Positions 34,366 through 43,404 of a stretch of DNA of 64,000 bases are shown here, one piece after another (position 1 is the stretch's first letter; every line of letters starts with the position of its first letter). Source of the DNA: Pseudonocardia sp. EC080619-01 (GTDB lineage: Bacteria > Actinomycetota > Actinomycetes > Mycobacteriales > Pseudonocardiaceae); NCBI RefSeq assembly GCF_001420995.1, contig NZ_CP012184.1, positions 5,192,501-5,256,500 on the forward strand. The letters are read 5' to 3'. Under the pieces are notes generated by a model, which was not told the DNA's origin, did not search any database, and saw only the letters and a program-made list of their open reading frames with translations. A program made the translations under genes and the position numbers.

Positions 34366-37026
34366 GTGCAGACCCACGAGATCGTCCGCCGTTTCACCGC
34401 CCACTTCGAGCGGAACGGGCACACGCCCGTGCCCAGCGCCTCGCTGATCCTCGAGGATCCGCAGCTGTTGTTCGTCAATGCGGGCATGGTGCAGTTCAAG
34501 CCGTACTTCCTCGGTGACGTACCGGCGCCGTACCCGCGCGCCACGTCGATCCAGAAGTGCGTCCGCACCCCGGACATCGACGAGGTCGGCAAGACGACCC
34601 GGCACACCACCTTCTTCCAGATGGCGGGCAACTTCTCGTTCGGCGACTACTTCAAGCGCGGCGCGATCGAGTTCGCCTGGTCGCTGATCACGAACAGCCA
34701 GGACGAAGGCGGCTACGGCTTCGGCCCGGAGCGGATCTGGGTCACCGTCTACAACGACGACGACGAGGCCATCGCGCTCTGGAAGGACATCGCGGGGCTC
34801 CCGGAGCAGCGGATCCAGCGCCGCGGCGGGGACGACAACTACTGGGACATGGGCGTGCCCGGTCCCGGCGGCCCGTGCTCGGAGATCTACTACGACCGGG
34901 GCCCCGAGTTCGGCGCCGAGGGTGGCCCGGAGGCCGACGAGGACCGCTACCTCGAGATCTGGAACCTCGTCTTCATGCAGGACGAGCGCGGCGAGCTGTC
35001 CCCGAAGAAGGGGCACCCGCCGATCGGGACGCTGCCGCACAAGAACATCGACACCGGCATGGGCGTCGAGCGCGTGGCCTTCCTGCTGCAGGAGGTCAAC
35101 AACGTCTACGAGACCGACCTCGTCCGGCCGGTGATCGCCAAGGCCGAGGAGCTGTCCGGCAGGCGGTACGGGCGGAACGAGGAGGACGACGTCCGGTTCC
35201 GGGTCATCGCCGACCACGCCCGGTCGTCCATGATGATCGTCGGCGACGGCGTCACCCCCGGCAACGAGGGCCGCGGCTACGTGCTGCGCCGGCTGCTGCG
35301 CCGCATCGTGCGCTCGGCCCGGCTGCTCGGCGTGACCGGGCCGTGCCTGGGCGAGTTCGCCGCCGTCGTCCGGGACACCATGTCCCCGACCTACCCCGAG
35401 CTCGCCACCGACTTCGAGCGGATCTCCGCCGTGATCCGGGCGGAGGAGGACACCTTCCGGGCCACCCTCACCGCCGGCGAGAAGACCTTCGAGGGGGCCG
35501 TCGCCGAGGCCCGCTCCACCGGCCGCACCACGCTGCCCGGTGACCAGGCGTTCCAGCTGCACGACACCTACGGCTTCCCGATCGACCTGACCCTGGAGAT
35601 GGCCGACGAGGCCGGGCTCGCGGTGGACCGGGAGCGGTTCACCGCGCTGATGGACGAGCAGCGGTCCCGCGCCAAGGCCGACGCCGCCGGCCGGAAGGTC
35701 GGCTTCGTCGACGCCTCGGTGTACCGGGCCGTCCTCGACACCCACGGAGCGACCGACTTCCTCGGCTACCAGTCGCTGAACTCCGAGTCCCGGATCGTCG
35801 GCCTGCTCCGCGACGGGCAGACCGTGCCCGCCGCCGAGCAGGGCGACCAGGTCGAGGTCCTGCTGGACCGCACCCCGTTCTACGCGGAGGCCGGCGGCCA
35901 GCAGGCCGACACCGGTGTGCTCCGGGGCGGCTCGTTCGAGATCCGGGTGGACGACGTCCAGTCCCCGGTCGCCGGGCTGCGGGTGCACCGCGGCGTCGTC
36001 ACCGCCGGGACCGTCACCCTCGACGCCGAGATCGTCGCCGAGGTCGACCCGGCCCGCCGGTCCGCGATCTCCCGCGCGCACACCGCCACCCACCTCGTGC
36101 ACGCCGGTGTCCGCGGTGCGCTGGGCAGCTCGGCCGCGCAGGCCGGTTCGCTCAACGCCCCGGGCCGCCTGCGGTTCGACTTCACCTCGCCGACCGGTGC
36201 CGTCGACCCGGCCGCGCTGGTGGAGATCGAGGAGGAGGTGAACTCGGTCCTGCAGCAGGACCGGGAGATCCAGACCTACGAGACGTCGATGGACTCCGCG
36301 CGCAAGCTCGGCGCCATGATGCTGTTCGGCGAGAAGTACGGCGACCGGGTCCGCGTGGTCGACATGGGCGACTACTCGCGCGAGCTGTGCGGGGGCACGC
36401 ACGTGCGCCGCACCGGCGAGCTTGGCCTGGTCCGGGTGCTGTCCGAGGCCTCCATCGGGTCCGGCGTCCGCCGCGTCGAGGCGCTGGTCGGGCTCGACGC
36501 CTTCCAGCACGCGACCACCGAGCACCTGCTGGTCAATCAGCTCGCCGAGCAGCTCAAGGCCCGCCCCGAGGAGCTCCCGGACCGGATCCAGGGCCTGGTG
36601 GAGCGCCTGCGCACCGCCGAGCGGGACCTGGAGAAGCACCGCGCCGACGCCGTCCTCGCCTCGGCGGGGAGCCTGGCCGACGCGGCCGAGGACCTCGACG
36701 GGACCGCGCTCGTCGCCGTCACCGCCCCGGACGGGGTGGCGGGCAACGACCTGCGGACCCTCGCCGCCGACGTCCGCGGCAAGCTCGGGGACCGGCCCGG
36801 TGTGGTCGCCCTGTTCGCCGTCGCCGACGGCAAGGTCTCGTTCGTCGTCGCCACCACGAAGGCCGCCCGGGACAACGGCGTGGCCGCCGGGAAGCTCATC
36901 CCGGAGTTCGCCGCGGCCGTCGGCGGGCGCGGGGGCGGCAAGCCCGACCTGGCCCAGGGCGGTGGCACCGACCCGGCCGGGATCGACGCCGCCATCCAGA
37001 AGCTGCGTTCCGCCCTGCGCGCGTGA
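34366..37026 (+). CDS. alaS: Alanyl-tRNA synthetase
   Basis: Class II synthetase that charges tRNA-Ala. GTG 34366 is chosen because the protein then begins VQTHEIVRRF, matching mycobacterial AlaRS (MQTHEI). The 886 residues contain the catalytic core (VNAGMVQFKPYFLG, GNFSFGDYFKRGAIEFAW), the editing domain zinc site HTATH (about 571-575) with CGGTH (about 676-680), and a C-terminal DHHA1 domain (GGRGGGKPDLAQGGG). A four-element leader lies upstream. The stop overlaps the ruvX GTG by 4 nt. Confidence 0.97.
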   Translation: MQTHEIVRRFTAHFERNGHTPVPSASLILEDPQLLFVNAGMVQFKPYFLGDVPAPYPRATSIQKCVRTPDIDEVGKTTRHTTFFQMAGNFSFGDYFKRGAIEFAWSLITNSQDEGGYGFGPERIWVTVYNDDDEAIALWKDIAGLPEQRIQRRGGDDNYWDMGVPGPGGPCSEIYYDRGPEFGAEGGPEADEDRYLEIWNLVFMQDERGELSPKKGHPPIGTLPHKNIDTGMGVERVAFLLQEVNNVYETDLVRPVIAKAEELSGRRYGRNEEDDVRFRVIADHARSSMMIVGDGVTPGNEGRGYVLRRLLRRIVRSARLLGVTGPCLGEFAAVVRDTMSPTYPELATDFERISAVIRAEEDTFRATLTAGEKTFEGAVAEARSTGRTTLPGDQAFQLHDTYGFPIDLTLEMADEAGLAVDRERFTALMDEQRSRAKADAAGRKVGFVDASVYRAVLDTHGATDFLGYQSLNSESRIVGLLRDGQTVPAAEQGDQVEVLLDRTPFYAEAGGQQADTGVLRGGSFEIRVDDVQSPVAGLRVHRGVVTAGTVTLDAEIVAEVDPARRSAISRAHTATHLVHAGVRGALGSSAAQAGSLNAPGRLRFDFTSPTGAVDPAALVEIEEEVNSVLQQDREIQTYETSMDSARKLGAMMLFGEKYGDRVRVVDMGDYSRELCGGTHVRRTGELGLVRVLSEASIGSGVRRVEALVGLDAFQHATTEHLLVNQLAEQLKARPEELPDRIQGLVERLRTAERDLEKHRADAVLASAGSLADAAEDLDGTALVAVTAPDGVAGNDLRTLAADVRGKLGDRPGVVALFAVADGKVSFVVATTKAARDNGVAAGKLIPEFAAAVGGRGGGKPDLAQGGGTDPAGIDAAIQKLRSALRA

Positions 37027-37451
37027 CCCGGACGCGGGGCCGGCGGCTCGGCGTCGACGTGGGCGCCGTCCGCGTCGGGGTCGCGATGTGCGATCCCGAC
37101 GGGATCCTCGCCACACCGGTGGAGACCGTCCCGCGGGACGCCGAGCACGGGGCCGACGTCCGCCGGATCGCCGAGCTGGTGGCCGAGCACGACGTCGTCG
37201 GCGTCGTGCTCGGCCTGCCCCGCAACCTGCGGGGCGAGGACGGCCCGGCCGCGCGCGCGGCGCGGGAGTTCGCCGACGCGCTGCAGGCCGGGCTCGACGT
37301 GCCGGTGGAGCTGACCGACGAGCGGATGACGACCGTGGTCGCCGCCCGGCAGCTCTCCGGACGGGGGGTGAAGGGGCGCAAGCAGCGTTCCGTCGTCGAC
37401 CAGGCCGCCGCGGTGCAGATCCTGCAGGGCTGGCTCGACCAGCACCGTTGA
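37023..37451 (+). CDS. ruvX: Holliday junction resolvase-like YqgF/RuvX
   Basis: RNase H-fold nuclease of the YqgF family, 142 residues, linked to 16S rRNA 5'-end maturation and junction resolution in other bacteria. Conserved features are RLGVDVGAVRVGVAMCD (Asp near 10), VVLGLPRNLRGEDG, the ELTDERMTTVVA segment and a C-terminal DQAAAVQILQGWLD with the last catalytic Asp. The GTG start overlaps the alaS stop (GTGA). alaS-ruvX-mltG is the standard actinobacterial order. Confidence 0.93.
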   Translation: MTRTRGRRLGVDVGAVRVGVAMCDPDGILATPVETVPRDAEHGADVRRIAELVAEHDVVGVVLGLPRNLRGEDGPAARAAREFADALQAGLDVPVELTDERMTTVVAARQLSGRGVKGRKQRSVVDQAAAVQILQGWLDQHR

Positions 37452-37512
37452 CGGTTGCGCGGGCACATGATCGACACCGCCGGGCGGGTGCCCGTCCGGG
37501 CAGCGTGGCGGT

Positions 37513-37518
37513 TACCCT
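37513..37518 (+). promoter_or_regulatory. Candidate -10 (TACCCT) for mltG leader transcript
   Basis: TACCCT ends 7 nt before GTG 37526, which opens a 19-aa mini-ORF coupled to mltG. It follows the near-leaderless arrangement seen elsewhere. Confidence 0.45.
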
Positions 37519-37525
37519 CGGGCAC

Positions 37526-37585
37526 GTGACCGGCGCCGGCGAGAACGACGTGAACCGACGGTCCCGGGCACGGGACCGGGTGTGA
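37526..37585 (+). CDS. Putative 19-aa leader peptide coupled to mltG
   Basis: GTG 37526, 7 nt after a TACCCT hexamer, encodes MTGAGENDVNRRSRARDRV. Its TGA overlaps the mltG GTG by 4 nt (GTGA), and mltG has no clear Shine-Dalgarno of its own, so the mini-ORF may deliver ribosomes to mltG. Not recognised in any family. Confidence 0.4.
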   Translation: MTGAGENDVNRRSRARDRV

Positions 37586-38724
37586 GCGCACCGGTGACCA
37601 CCCCGCCCGTCCGGCACCGGCCGACGCCGTCGGACTTCCGCAGGCGGCGGCTCGCACTGCTCGCCTCGGCCCTCCTGGCGGGCGCCGTGCTCGTCGCCGG
37701 GTCCCTCTACCTGCTCGGGCCGGACGACTACGCCGGCGGTGGCAGCGGGTCGGTCGTCGTCCGGGTGGAGGCGGGCGACTCGACCAGCGCCATCGGCGAG
37801 TCCCTCGCCGAGCAGGACGTCGTCCGGTCGCGGGCGGCGTTCGTCTCCGCCGCCTCCGACGAACCGGCCGTCCAGCGGGTCCAGCCCGGCTACTACGAGC
37901 TGAGGTCCCAGATGTCGGGCGGTGCCGCGGCGGAGGCGCTCGTCGACCCGGACCGCCGGGTCGGCTTCATGGACGTCAAGGGCGGGGTGCAGCTCGACGA
38001 CACCCGTGCCCCGAACGGCGCGGTGAGCCCGGGCGTCCTCTCCCAGATCTCGCAAGCGACCTGTCTCGGTGCGGCCGACGGCGAGGCCACCTGCACCGGG
38101 GTCGACGAGCTGCGCGCCGCCATGGCGTCGGCCGACCCGGAGGCGATCGGCGTCCCGGACTGGGCGCACGACGGTTTCCGCGCCGCCGCCCCGGAGCGCC
38201 GGATGGAGGGCCTCGTCGCACCGGGCCCCTACGACATCGACCCGCGGGGCAGCCCCGAGGACGTGCTGCGGGAGGTCCTCGCGATCTCCGGGCAGCGGCT
38301 CGACGAGGGCGGCCTGACCGGGGAGGACGCCTACCGCACCCTGGTCCTCGCCTCGATCGTCGAGAAGGAGGCGCTCGCCCCGGACATGCCGAAGGTGGCC
38401 CGGGTGATCGAGAACCGGCTCGGGGTGAACCAGCGGCTGGAGATGGACTCCACGGTCAACTACCCGCTGGACGTGCAGGCGCTGCGGACCACGTCCGAGG
38501 CCCGCGGGACGCCGGGCCCCTACAACACCTACCTCAACACCGGGCTGCCGCCGACGCCCGTCGCGTCGGTGTCGACGACGGCCCTGCGCGCCGCGGAGGC
38601 CCCCGAGGCCGGGCAGTGGCTGTTCTTCGTCCGGTGCACCACCGAGGGCACGTCCTGCTTCGCCGTCACCTACGACGAGCACCGCGGCAACGTCGCGCGG
38701 GCCCAGGCGGCCGGGGCGTTCTGA
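37582..38724 (+). CDS. mltG: Endolytic transglycosylase MltG
   Basis: Membrane-anchored lytic transglycosylase (YceG family) that cuts nascent peptidoglycan and ends glycan strands. The 380-residue product has a basic cytoplasmic N-terminus (FRRRRLAL), a transmembrane helix at about 27-48, a LysM-like region (VVVRVEAGDSTSAIGESLAEQDVV) and a catalytic domain with Glu in ASIVEKEALAPDMPKVARVIENRL (about 260) and LEMDSTVNYPL. C-terminal cysteines (FVRCTTEGTSCFAVTYDEH) may form a disulfide. GTG start, coupled to the mini-ORF described separately. The downstream aroE expected in this position is missing. Confidence 0.93.
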   Translation: MSAPVTTPPVRHRPTPSDFRRRRLALLASALLAGAVLVAGSLYLLGPDDYAGGGSGSVVVRVEAGDSTSAIGESLAEQDVVRSRAAFVSAASDEPAVQRVQPGYYELRSQMSGGAAAEALVDPDRRVGFMDVKGGVQLDDTRAPNGAVSPGVLSQISQATCLGAADGEATCTGVDELRAAMASADPEAIGVPDWAHDGFRAAAPERRMEGLVAPGPYDIDPRGSPEDVLREVLAISGQRLDEGGLTGEDAYRTLVLASIVEKEALAPDMPKVARVIENRLGVNQRLEMDSTVNYPLDVQALRTTSEARGTPGPYNTYLNTGLPPTPVASVSTTALRAAEAPEAGQWLFFVRCTTEGTSCFAVTYDEHRGNVARAQAAGAF

Positions 38725-38843
38725 CCCCGTCCTGAGCCCGACAGGTCGCGGGATGCGCATGCAACCCTCGCCCAACCCGTGACCGGGACCCTCGGGGGTT
38801 GGTAGACCCGTCGGCGACAGAGTCGTCGGCGAAGGGAACAGCC

Positions 38844-39896
38844 ATGCGTGCGGTCGTCTACCGGGGCCCCGGACAGCTCGACATCACCGACGTGCCCGAG
38901 GCACCCGTCGGCGCCGGGGAGGTGCGGCTGAAGGTCGGGTTCAACGGCATCTGCGGTTCCGACCTGCACGAGTACTACGCCGGCCCCATCTTCATCCCGA
39001 ACGGCGAGAAGCACCCGCTGACCGGCCGCGAGCTGCCGCTGACCCTGGGCCACGAGTTCTCCGGCACCGTCGTCGAGGTCGGGTCCGGGGTCGACGGCGT
39101 CGAGACCGGCGACCGGGTCGCGGTGATGCCGCTCTACACCTGCGGGACCTGCGCGCGGTGCAGCGAGGGCCGCTACAACGTCTGCGCGACGATCGGCTTC
39201 CACGGCCTGATGGCCGACGGCGGCATGGCCGAGTCGACCGTCGTCCCGGCGCACATGCTGCACAAGCTCCCCGACGACGTGTCACTGGAGATGGGCGCCC
39301 TCGTCGAGCCGATGGCGGTGGCCTACCACGCGGCGAAGCTCGGCGACGTGCAGCCGGGCGCGACCGCACTGGTGTTCGGCGCGGGCCCGATCGGGATCGG
39401 GCTGTGGTTCGCGCTGCGCGGGACGGGCGTCGACAACGTCCGGGTGGTCGAGCCGTCGCCGACCCGCAGGCAGGCGATCGAGCGGCTCGGCGCCGACACC
39501 CTCGACCCGACCGCCGTGGACGTGCCTGCGGTCGTCGCCGACCTGACGAACGGGCGGGGCGCCGACGCCTGCTACGACGCCGCCGGCGTGGCCCCCGCCG
39601 TCGCGACCGCCCTCGACTCCCTGGGCGCGGGACGGCCGATGGTCAGCGTCGCGATCTACGAGACGCCGCTGGTGACGCCGCTGCTCAACCTCGTGCTGGG
39701 CGAGTCCCGGATCCAGGGCTCGCTCTGCTACACCCACGAGGACTACCGCGCCGTCATCGAGCTCATGGCGAACGGGCACTACGACACGACCGGCTGGATG
39801 GAGAAGATCGCCATGGCCGACGTCGTGGAGGAGGGGTTCGAGGCCCTCCACGCCGGCCGGAAGATGAAGGTCCTGGTCGACCCCTCCGTGGCCTGA
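38844..39896 (+). CDS. Zinc-dependent alcohol dehydrogenase (2,3-butanediol dehydrogenase-like)
   Basis: Medium-chain dehydrogenase/reductase, 350 residues, with ATG 38844 preceded by GAAGGGA. Catalytic zinc ligands are Cys37 (GICGSDLHE) and His70-Glu71 (GHEFSG); structural zinc ligands are Cys100, Cys103, Cys106 and Cys114; the NAD(P) site is FGAGPIGIG near 173-181. The insertion YYAGPIFIPNGEKHPLTG between the two catalytic zinc ligands is typical of (R,R)-butanediol dehydrogenases. It occupies the place where aroE normally stands, so it looks like an insertion or replacement. Substrate is inferred from family only. Confidence 0.88.
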   Translation: MRAVVYRGPGQLDITDVPEAPVGAGEVRLKVGFNGICGSDLHEYYAGPIFIPNGEKHPLTGRELPLTLGHEFSGTVVEVGSGVDGVETGDRVAVMPLYTCGTCARCSEGRYNVCATIGFHGLMADGGMAESTVVPAHMLHKLPDDVSLEMGALVEPMAVAYHAAKLGDVQPGATALVFGAGPIGIGLWFALRGTGVDNVRVVEPSPTRRQAIERLGADTLDPTAVDVPAVVADLTNGRGADACYDAAGVAPAVATALDSLGAGRPMVSVAIYETPLVTPLLNLVLGESRIQGSLCYTHEDYRAVIELMANGHYDTTGWMEKIAMADVVEEGFEALHAGRKMKVLVDPSVA

Positions 39897-40552
39897 CCCC
39901 GCCGCTCCGTCACCACCCCGCTCCGTCACCCACCCCGGCCGCCCAGGGACGCTCACGAATTCGGCGAACGCTCACCGGATCCGGTGAGCGGGCGCGGATC
40001 TCGTGAGCGACCTCGGGTTCCGTGAGCGCCTGGGCCGGGCCCCGGTCCAGCCGTGGGTGGTCGGCGGACTCGCTCACCCGGTGGCGCGGGCCGGGGAACG
40101 AGGACGCTCACCGATTGCGGTGGTGCTCGCCGGATCGGGTGAGCGGGCTCGGGTCTGGTGAGCGGGCTCGGGTTCCGTGAGCGCCTGGCCCGGGCGCCGG
40201 TCCGGCCCGGCCGTGGGTGGTCGGCGGATTCGTTCCCCCCGCTGGCACGGACCTCGGGGCGAGGACGCTCACCGATTGCGGTGGTGCTTGCCGGATCGGG
40301 TGAGCGGGCTCGGGTCTGGTGAGCGGGCTCGGATTCCGTGAGCGCTCGGCCTGGTGCCCGGGCCCTGGCTCGGCCGTGAGAGTGGTCGGCGGACTCGCTC
40401 ACCCGGTGGCACGGGCCCGGGGCGAGAACGCTCGCCGATTGCGGTGGTGCTCGCCGGATCGGGTGAGCGGCCCCGGATCTGGTGAGCGTCTGCCGGGTGC
40501 CGGGTGCGGGGCGGGTGCGGGGTCGGTGGGTGGTCGCGGTGTGTCTGTGGGG
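39897..40552 (+). other. 656-nt gene-free region holding a repeat cluster
   Basis: No gene is supported between the dehydrogenase and the minus-strand spermidine-synthase-like gene. The first 50 nt hold a short direct repeat (CCGCTCCGTCACC twice). From 39949 onward the sequence is built from imperfect copies of a roughly 160-nt unit. Open frames crossing it encode only repetitive Arg/Pro/Gly-rich peptides that follow the repeat period. Confidence 0.7.
39949..40500 (+). repeat. Tandem ~155-163-bp repeats rich in GTGAGCG heptamers (3 full + 1 partial copy)
   Basis: Copies begin at about 39949, 40104, 40265 and 40428, each with ACGCTCRC; the second to fourth share ACGCTCRCCGATTGCGGTGG followed by TGCTYGCCGGATCGGGTGAGCG. 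Each copy carries two or three GTGAGCG heptamers and, opposite, CGCTCACC arms; in the first copy CGCTCACCGGA meets its exact complement as a 22-bp palindrome (39969-39990). The last copy breaks off after about 70 nt. Copies differ by scattered substitutions, so the array is not recent. Confidence 0.8.
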
Positions 40553-41425
40553 TCACTGGCCCCAGAGGCCGGCGGGGGGTTTCGGGGACGGGGTCGCCGT
40601 CGTGTCCGTGACGACGGCGACGCCCCGGGCCAGTGCGCGGGTGTCGTCGTCGTCGAGGACCCGGGCCGGGAAGGGGTCCGCCGCGGCGCGGCGCACCAGG
40701 CCGGGGACCGGCAGACCACGGTCCGAGCCGACCAGCACGAGGTTGCCGAACCGGCGACCCCGCAGCACGTCCGGGGCCGCGATCAGGCCCAGCTCGGCGA
40801 AGGCCGCACCGGCCGTGGCGACCTGCCCGGGCAGGAACGGCCACGGTGCCCCGTCGCCCAGGTTGGCGACATGGATCCCGGTCGGTGCCAGGACCCGGCG
40901 CACCTCCCGCAGGAACTCCGCGGTCGTGACCTGGGCGGGTGTGCGGGCACCCGCGAAGACGTCGAGCACGACGAGGTCGAACCCGCCGGCGGGGAACAGG
41001 GCCAGGCTCGCCCGTGCCTCCGAGGTGACGACCTCCAGGCCGTCCGACCCGCCGGGGCCGGGAAGGCGGTGCGCGACCAGTTCGGCCAGCGCCGCGTCGA
41101 GCTCGACGACCGTCTGTGCCGACCCCGGACGCGTCGCCGCCACGTACCGGGCCAGGGTCCACGCGCCACCACCGAGGTGCAGCACGCGCAGCGGCACCGA
41201 CGGGGGCGCCGCCAGGTCCACGACGTGGGCGATCCGCCGGACGTACTCGAACTCCAGGTGCTCCGGGTCGGCCAGGTCGACGTGCGACTGTGCCGTCCCG
41301 TCGAGCAGCAGCGTCCAGGACTGCGGGCGGTCGGGGTCCTGCACCAGCTCGGCGACGCCGTGGTCGACCTCGGCGCGGATCACCGCCGACGCGTCGCGCT
41401 CGTCCTGCGTCGCACCGGAACCCAT
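40553..41425 (-). CDS. Spermidine synthase-like methyltransferase-fold protein
   Basis: A 290-residue protein of the spermidine synthase/SpeE superfamily without the usual transmembrane part. The nucleotide-binding motif is VLHLGGGAWTLARYV (about 97-111), followed by the acidic strand VVELDAAL and the catalytic-region sequence FDLVVLDVFAGARTP. Such actinobacterial proteins are often annotated as fused-MFS/spermidine synthase; true polyamine activity is uncertain because the substrate Asp pattern is altered. ATG 41425 is preferred, with GGCAGG 9 nt upstream; ATG 41434 is possible. It is divergent from the prepilin peptidase gene. Confidence 0.75.
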   Translation of the reverse strand: MGSGATQDERDASAVIRAEVDHGVAELVQDPDRPQSWTLLLDGTAQSHVDLADPEHLEFEYVRRIAHVVDLAAPPSVPLRVLHLGGGAWTLARYVAATRPGSAQTVVELDAALAELVAHRLPGPGGSDGLEVVTSEARASLALFPAGGFDLVVLDVFAGARTPAQVTTAEFLREVRRVLAPTGIHVANLGDGAPWPFLPGQVATAGAAFAELGLIAAPDVLRGRRFGNLVLVGSDRGLPVPGLVRRAAADPFPARVLDDDDTRALARGVAVVTDTTATPSPKPPAGLWGQ

Positions 41426-41518
41426 GGTCCCCATCCTGCCTGCCCGGTCCCGGGCCGAGTTGTCCACAGGCCACGAGATCGTGGGTGCGATCCGGCCGGG
41501 AGCCCGCAGGCTGGACGC

Positions 41519-42157
41519 ATGGACCTGCTCACCCTCCTCACCGTCCCGCTCCTCGCCGCCGGTGCCGGTGCGCTCGCCGGAGCGCTCACCCGCCTCGGGC
41601 TCTCGCGGATGCGCCGGGGCACACCGGTCGAGCCGCCGTGGTGCGAGGCAGGGACCGGCACGCTGTGGGCGGTCGTCGCGGCGCTCGTCGTCACCGGCCT
41701 GGTCGAGGCCCGGTGGGTGCCGCTGCTGGCGGCTCTGACCTGGCTCGGCGTCGCCGGCTCGGCGACCGACCTGCTGCGCAGGCGGCTGCCGAACGCGCTG
41801 ACCCTGCCCGCGCTCCCGCTGGTGGTCGGCGCCCTCGTGCCGGCCGGTGCCGCCGCGGTGCTGCGCGGCATGGCCGGTGCGGTGCTGCTCGGGGCCGCGT
41901 ACGCGGCGGTCCACCTGGTCTCACCGCCGGCGATGGGTGCCGGTGACGTGAAGCTCGCGCTGCCGGTCGGCGCCGCGGTGACCGGTCCGGCCTGGTCGGC
42001 GCTGCCGGCGGCGGTCCTGCTCGCCGCGGTCCTGTCGGCCGTCGTGGCGGGGTGCGCGCTGGCGGTCGGGCGGGCCCGCTGGGGGAGCAGGCTCCCGCAC
42101 GGGCCGGTCCTCCTCGCGTCGGCACTCGCGGTGGTCGGGGCGGGTGCGGCGGCGTGA
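41519..42157 (+). CDS. Prepilin peptidase (A24 family, short type)
   Basis: Aspartic membrane protease that processes type IV/Flp-type prepilins. The 212 residues form about six or seven helices; the two active-site aspartates are in SATDLLRRRLPN (about 84) and the GxGD motif MGAGDVKLA (about 143). The N-terminal methylase domain is missing, as in CpaA-like enzymes. CAGGCT (41507-41512) ends 6 nt before the ATG with no Shine-Dalgarno. The position between mltG and aroC is the standard one in actinobacteria. Confidence 0.85.
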   Translation: MDLLTLLTVPLLAAGAGALAGALTRLGLSRMRRGTPVEPPWCEAGTGTLWAVVAALVVTGLVEARWVPLLAALTWLGVAGSATDLLRRRLPNALTLPALPLVVGALVPAGAAAVLRGMAGAVLLGAAYAAVHLVSPPAMGAGDVKLALPVGAAVTGPAWSALPAAVLLAAVLSAVVAGCALAVGRARWGSRLPHGPVLLASALAVVGAGAAA

Positions 42158-42201
42158 GTACCGACGGTCGGCCCGGAACCCCGGGTGAGAGGATGGACGC
42201 C

Positions 42202-43404
42202 GTGCTGCGATGGATCACCGCCGGGGAGTCCCACGGTCCGGCGCTGGTGGGCGTGCTCGAGGGCATGGTCGCCGGTGTCGGGGTCACCACCAAGGAGTTG
42301 CAGGCCGAGCTGGCCCGCCGGAAGCTCGGCTACGGCCGGAGCCCGCGGATGGCGTTCGAGGCCGACGAGCTCGAGGTCGTCGGCGGGATCCGGCACGGTC
42401 TCACCCAGGGCGGCCCGGTCGCCGTGCGGATCGCCAACACCGAGTGGCCCAAGTGGGAGACGGTGATGGCCGCCGACCCGGTCGACCCGGAGCTCATCGC
42501 GCACCGTGCCCGCAACGCGCCGCTCACCCGGCCGCGCCCCGGGCACGCCGACCTCGCCGGCATGACGAAGTACGGCTTCGACGAGGCCCGCCCGGTCCTG
42601 GAGCGCGCCAGCGCCCGGGAGACGGCCGCCCGCGTCGTACTCGGCACCGTCGCCAAGGCGTTCCTCGAGCAGGCGCTCGGTGTCCGGATCGTGTCGCACG
42701 TCGTCGGGATCGGCGCCGTCGACGCCCCCGACGACGAGCCGCTCCCCGGACCCGACGACCTGGAGCGCATCGACGCCAACCCGGTCCGTGCCTTCACCGA
42801 GGAGACCGGCGCCCGCATGGCCGCCGAGATCGACGCCGCCCACGACGACGGCGACACCCTCGGCGGCGTCATCGAGGTCATCGCGTACGGGATGCCGGTC
42901 GGCGTCGGTACCTACGTGCAGGCGGACCGCAGGCTCGACGCCCGGCTCGCGTCCGCCCTGATGGGGATCCAGGCCATGAAGGGCGTCGAGATCGGTGACG
43001 GGTTCCGCACCGCCCACCGTCGCGGGTCCGTCGCGCACGACGAGATGGTCCCCTCCGGAGCGCGCGGCGAGGGGCCCGCGGGCACCGTCCCCGTCACCCG
43101 GCTCAGCAACCGCGCCGGGGGCATCGAGGGCGGCATGACGAACGGCGAGCCGGTCCGCGTCCGGGTCGCGATGAAGCCGATCTCGACCGTGCCGCGCGCG
43201 CTGCGCACCGTCGACACCGTGACCGGTGAGGAGGCCACCGCCATCCACCAGCGCTCCGACGCCTGCGCCGTCCCGCGGGCCGGTGTCGTCGTCGAGACGA
43301 TGGTGGCGCTGGTGCTGGCCCAGGCGGCGCTGGAGAAGTTCGGCGGCGACTCGATCGACGAGACCCGGCGCAACGTCGCCGCGTACCTGGCGGGTGACCG
43401 GTGA
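42202..43404 (+). CDS. aroC: Chorismate synthase
   Basis: Last enzyme of the shikimate pathway: EPSP to chorismate, FMN-dependent. GTG 42202 makes the protein begin MLRWITAGESHG, as in mycobacteria, with GAGAGGA upstream; ATG 42193 is an alternative. The 400 residues include the signatures GESHGPAL, RPGHADLAG, RASARETAARV and GGIEGGMTNG. The stop overlaps the aroK GTG by 4 nt. Confidence 0.96.
   Translation: MLRWITAGESHGPALVGVLEGMVAGVGVTTKELQAELARRKLGYGRSPRMAFEADELEVVGGIRHGLTQGGPVAVRIANTEWPKWETVMAADPVDPELIAHRARNAPLTRPRPGHADLAGMTKYGFDEARPVLERASARETAARVVLGTVAKAFLEQALGVRIVSHVVGIGAVDAPDDEPLPGPDDLERIDANPVRAFTEETGARMAAEIDAAHDDGDTLGGVIEVIAYGMPVGVGTYVQADRRLDARLASALMGIQAMKGVEIGDGFRTAHRRGSVAHDEMVPSGARGEGPAGTVPVTRLSNRAGGIEGGMTNGEPVRVRVAMKPISTVPRALRTVDTVTGEEATAIHQRSDACAVPRAGVVVETMVALVLAQAALEKFGGDSIDETRRNVAAYLAGDR

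Noticed and set aside
33985..38775. Very long open frame on the minus strand opposite alaS-ruvX-mltG
   Set aside because: It is complementary to well-identified genes, has no start with ribosome binding site, and its translation is Arg/Gly/Asp-rich with the composition expected from the antisense of high-GC codons.
39953..40402. Possible protein-coding frame on the minus strand through the repeats
   Set aside because: The translation only mirrors the DNA repeat period, is Arg/Pro/Gly-rich and lacks a ribosome binding site.
39949..40500. CRISPR array
   Set aside because: Unit length is about 160 nt with imperfect copies throughout, no short constant repeat with unique spacers, and no cas genes nearby.
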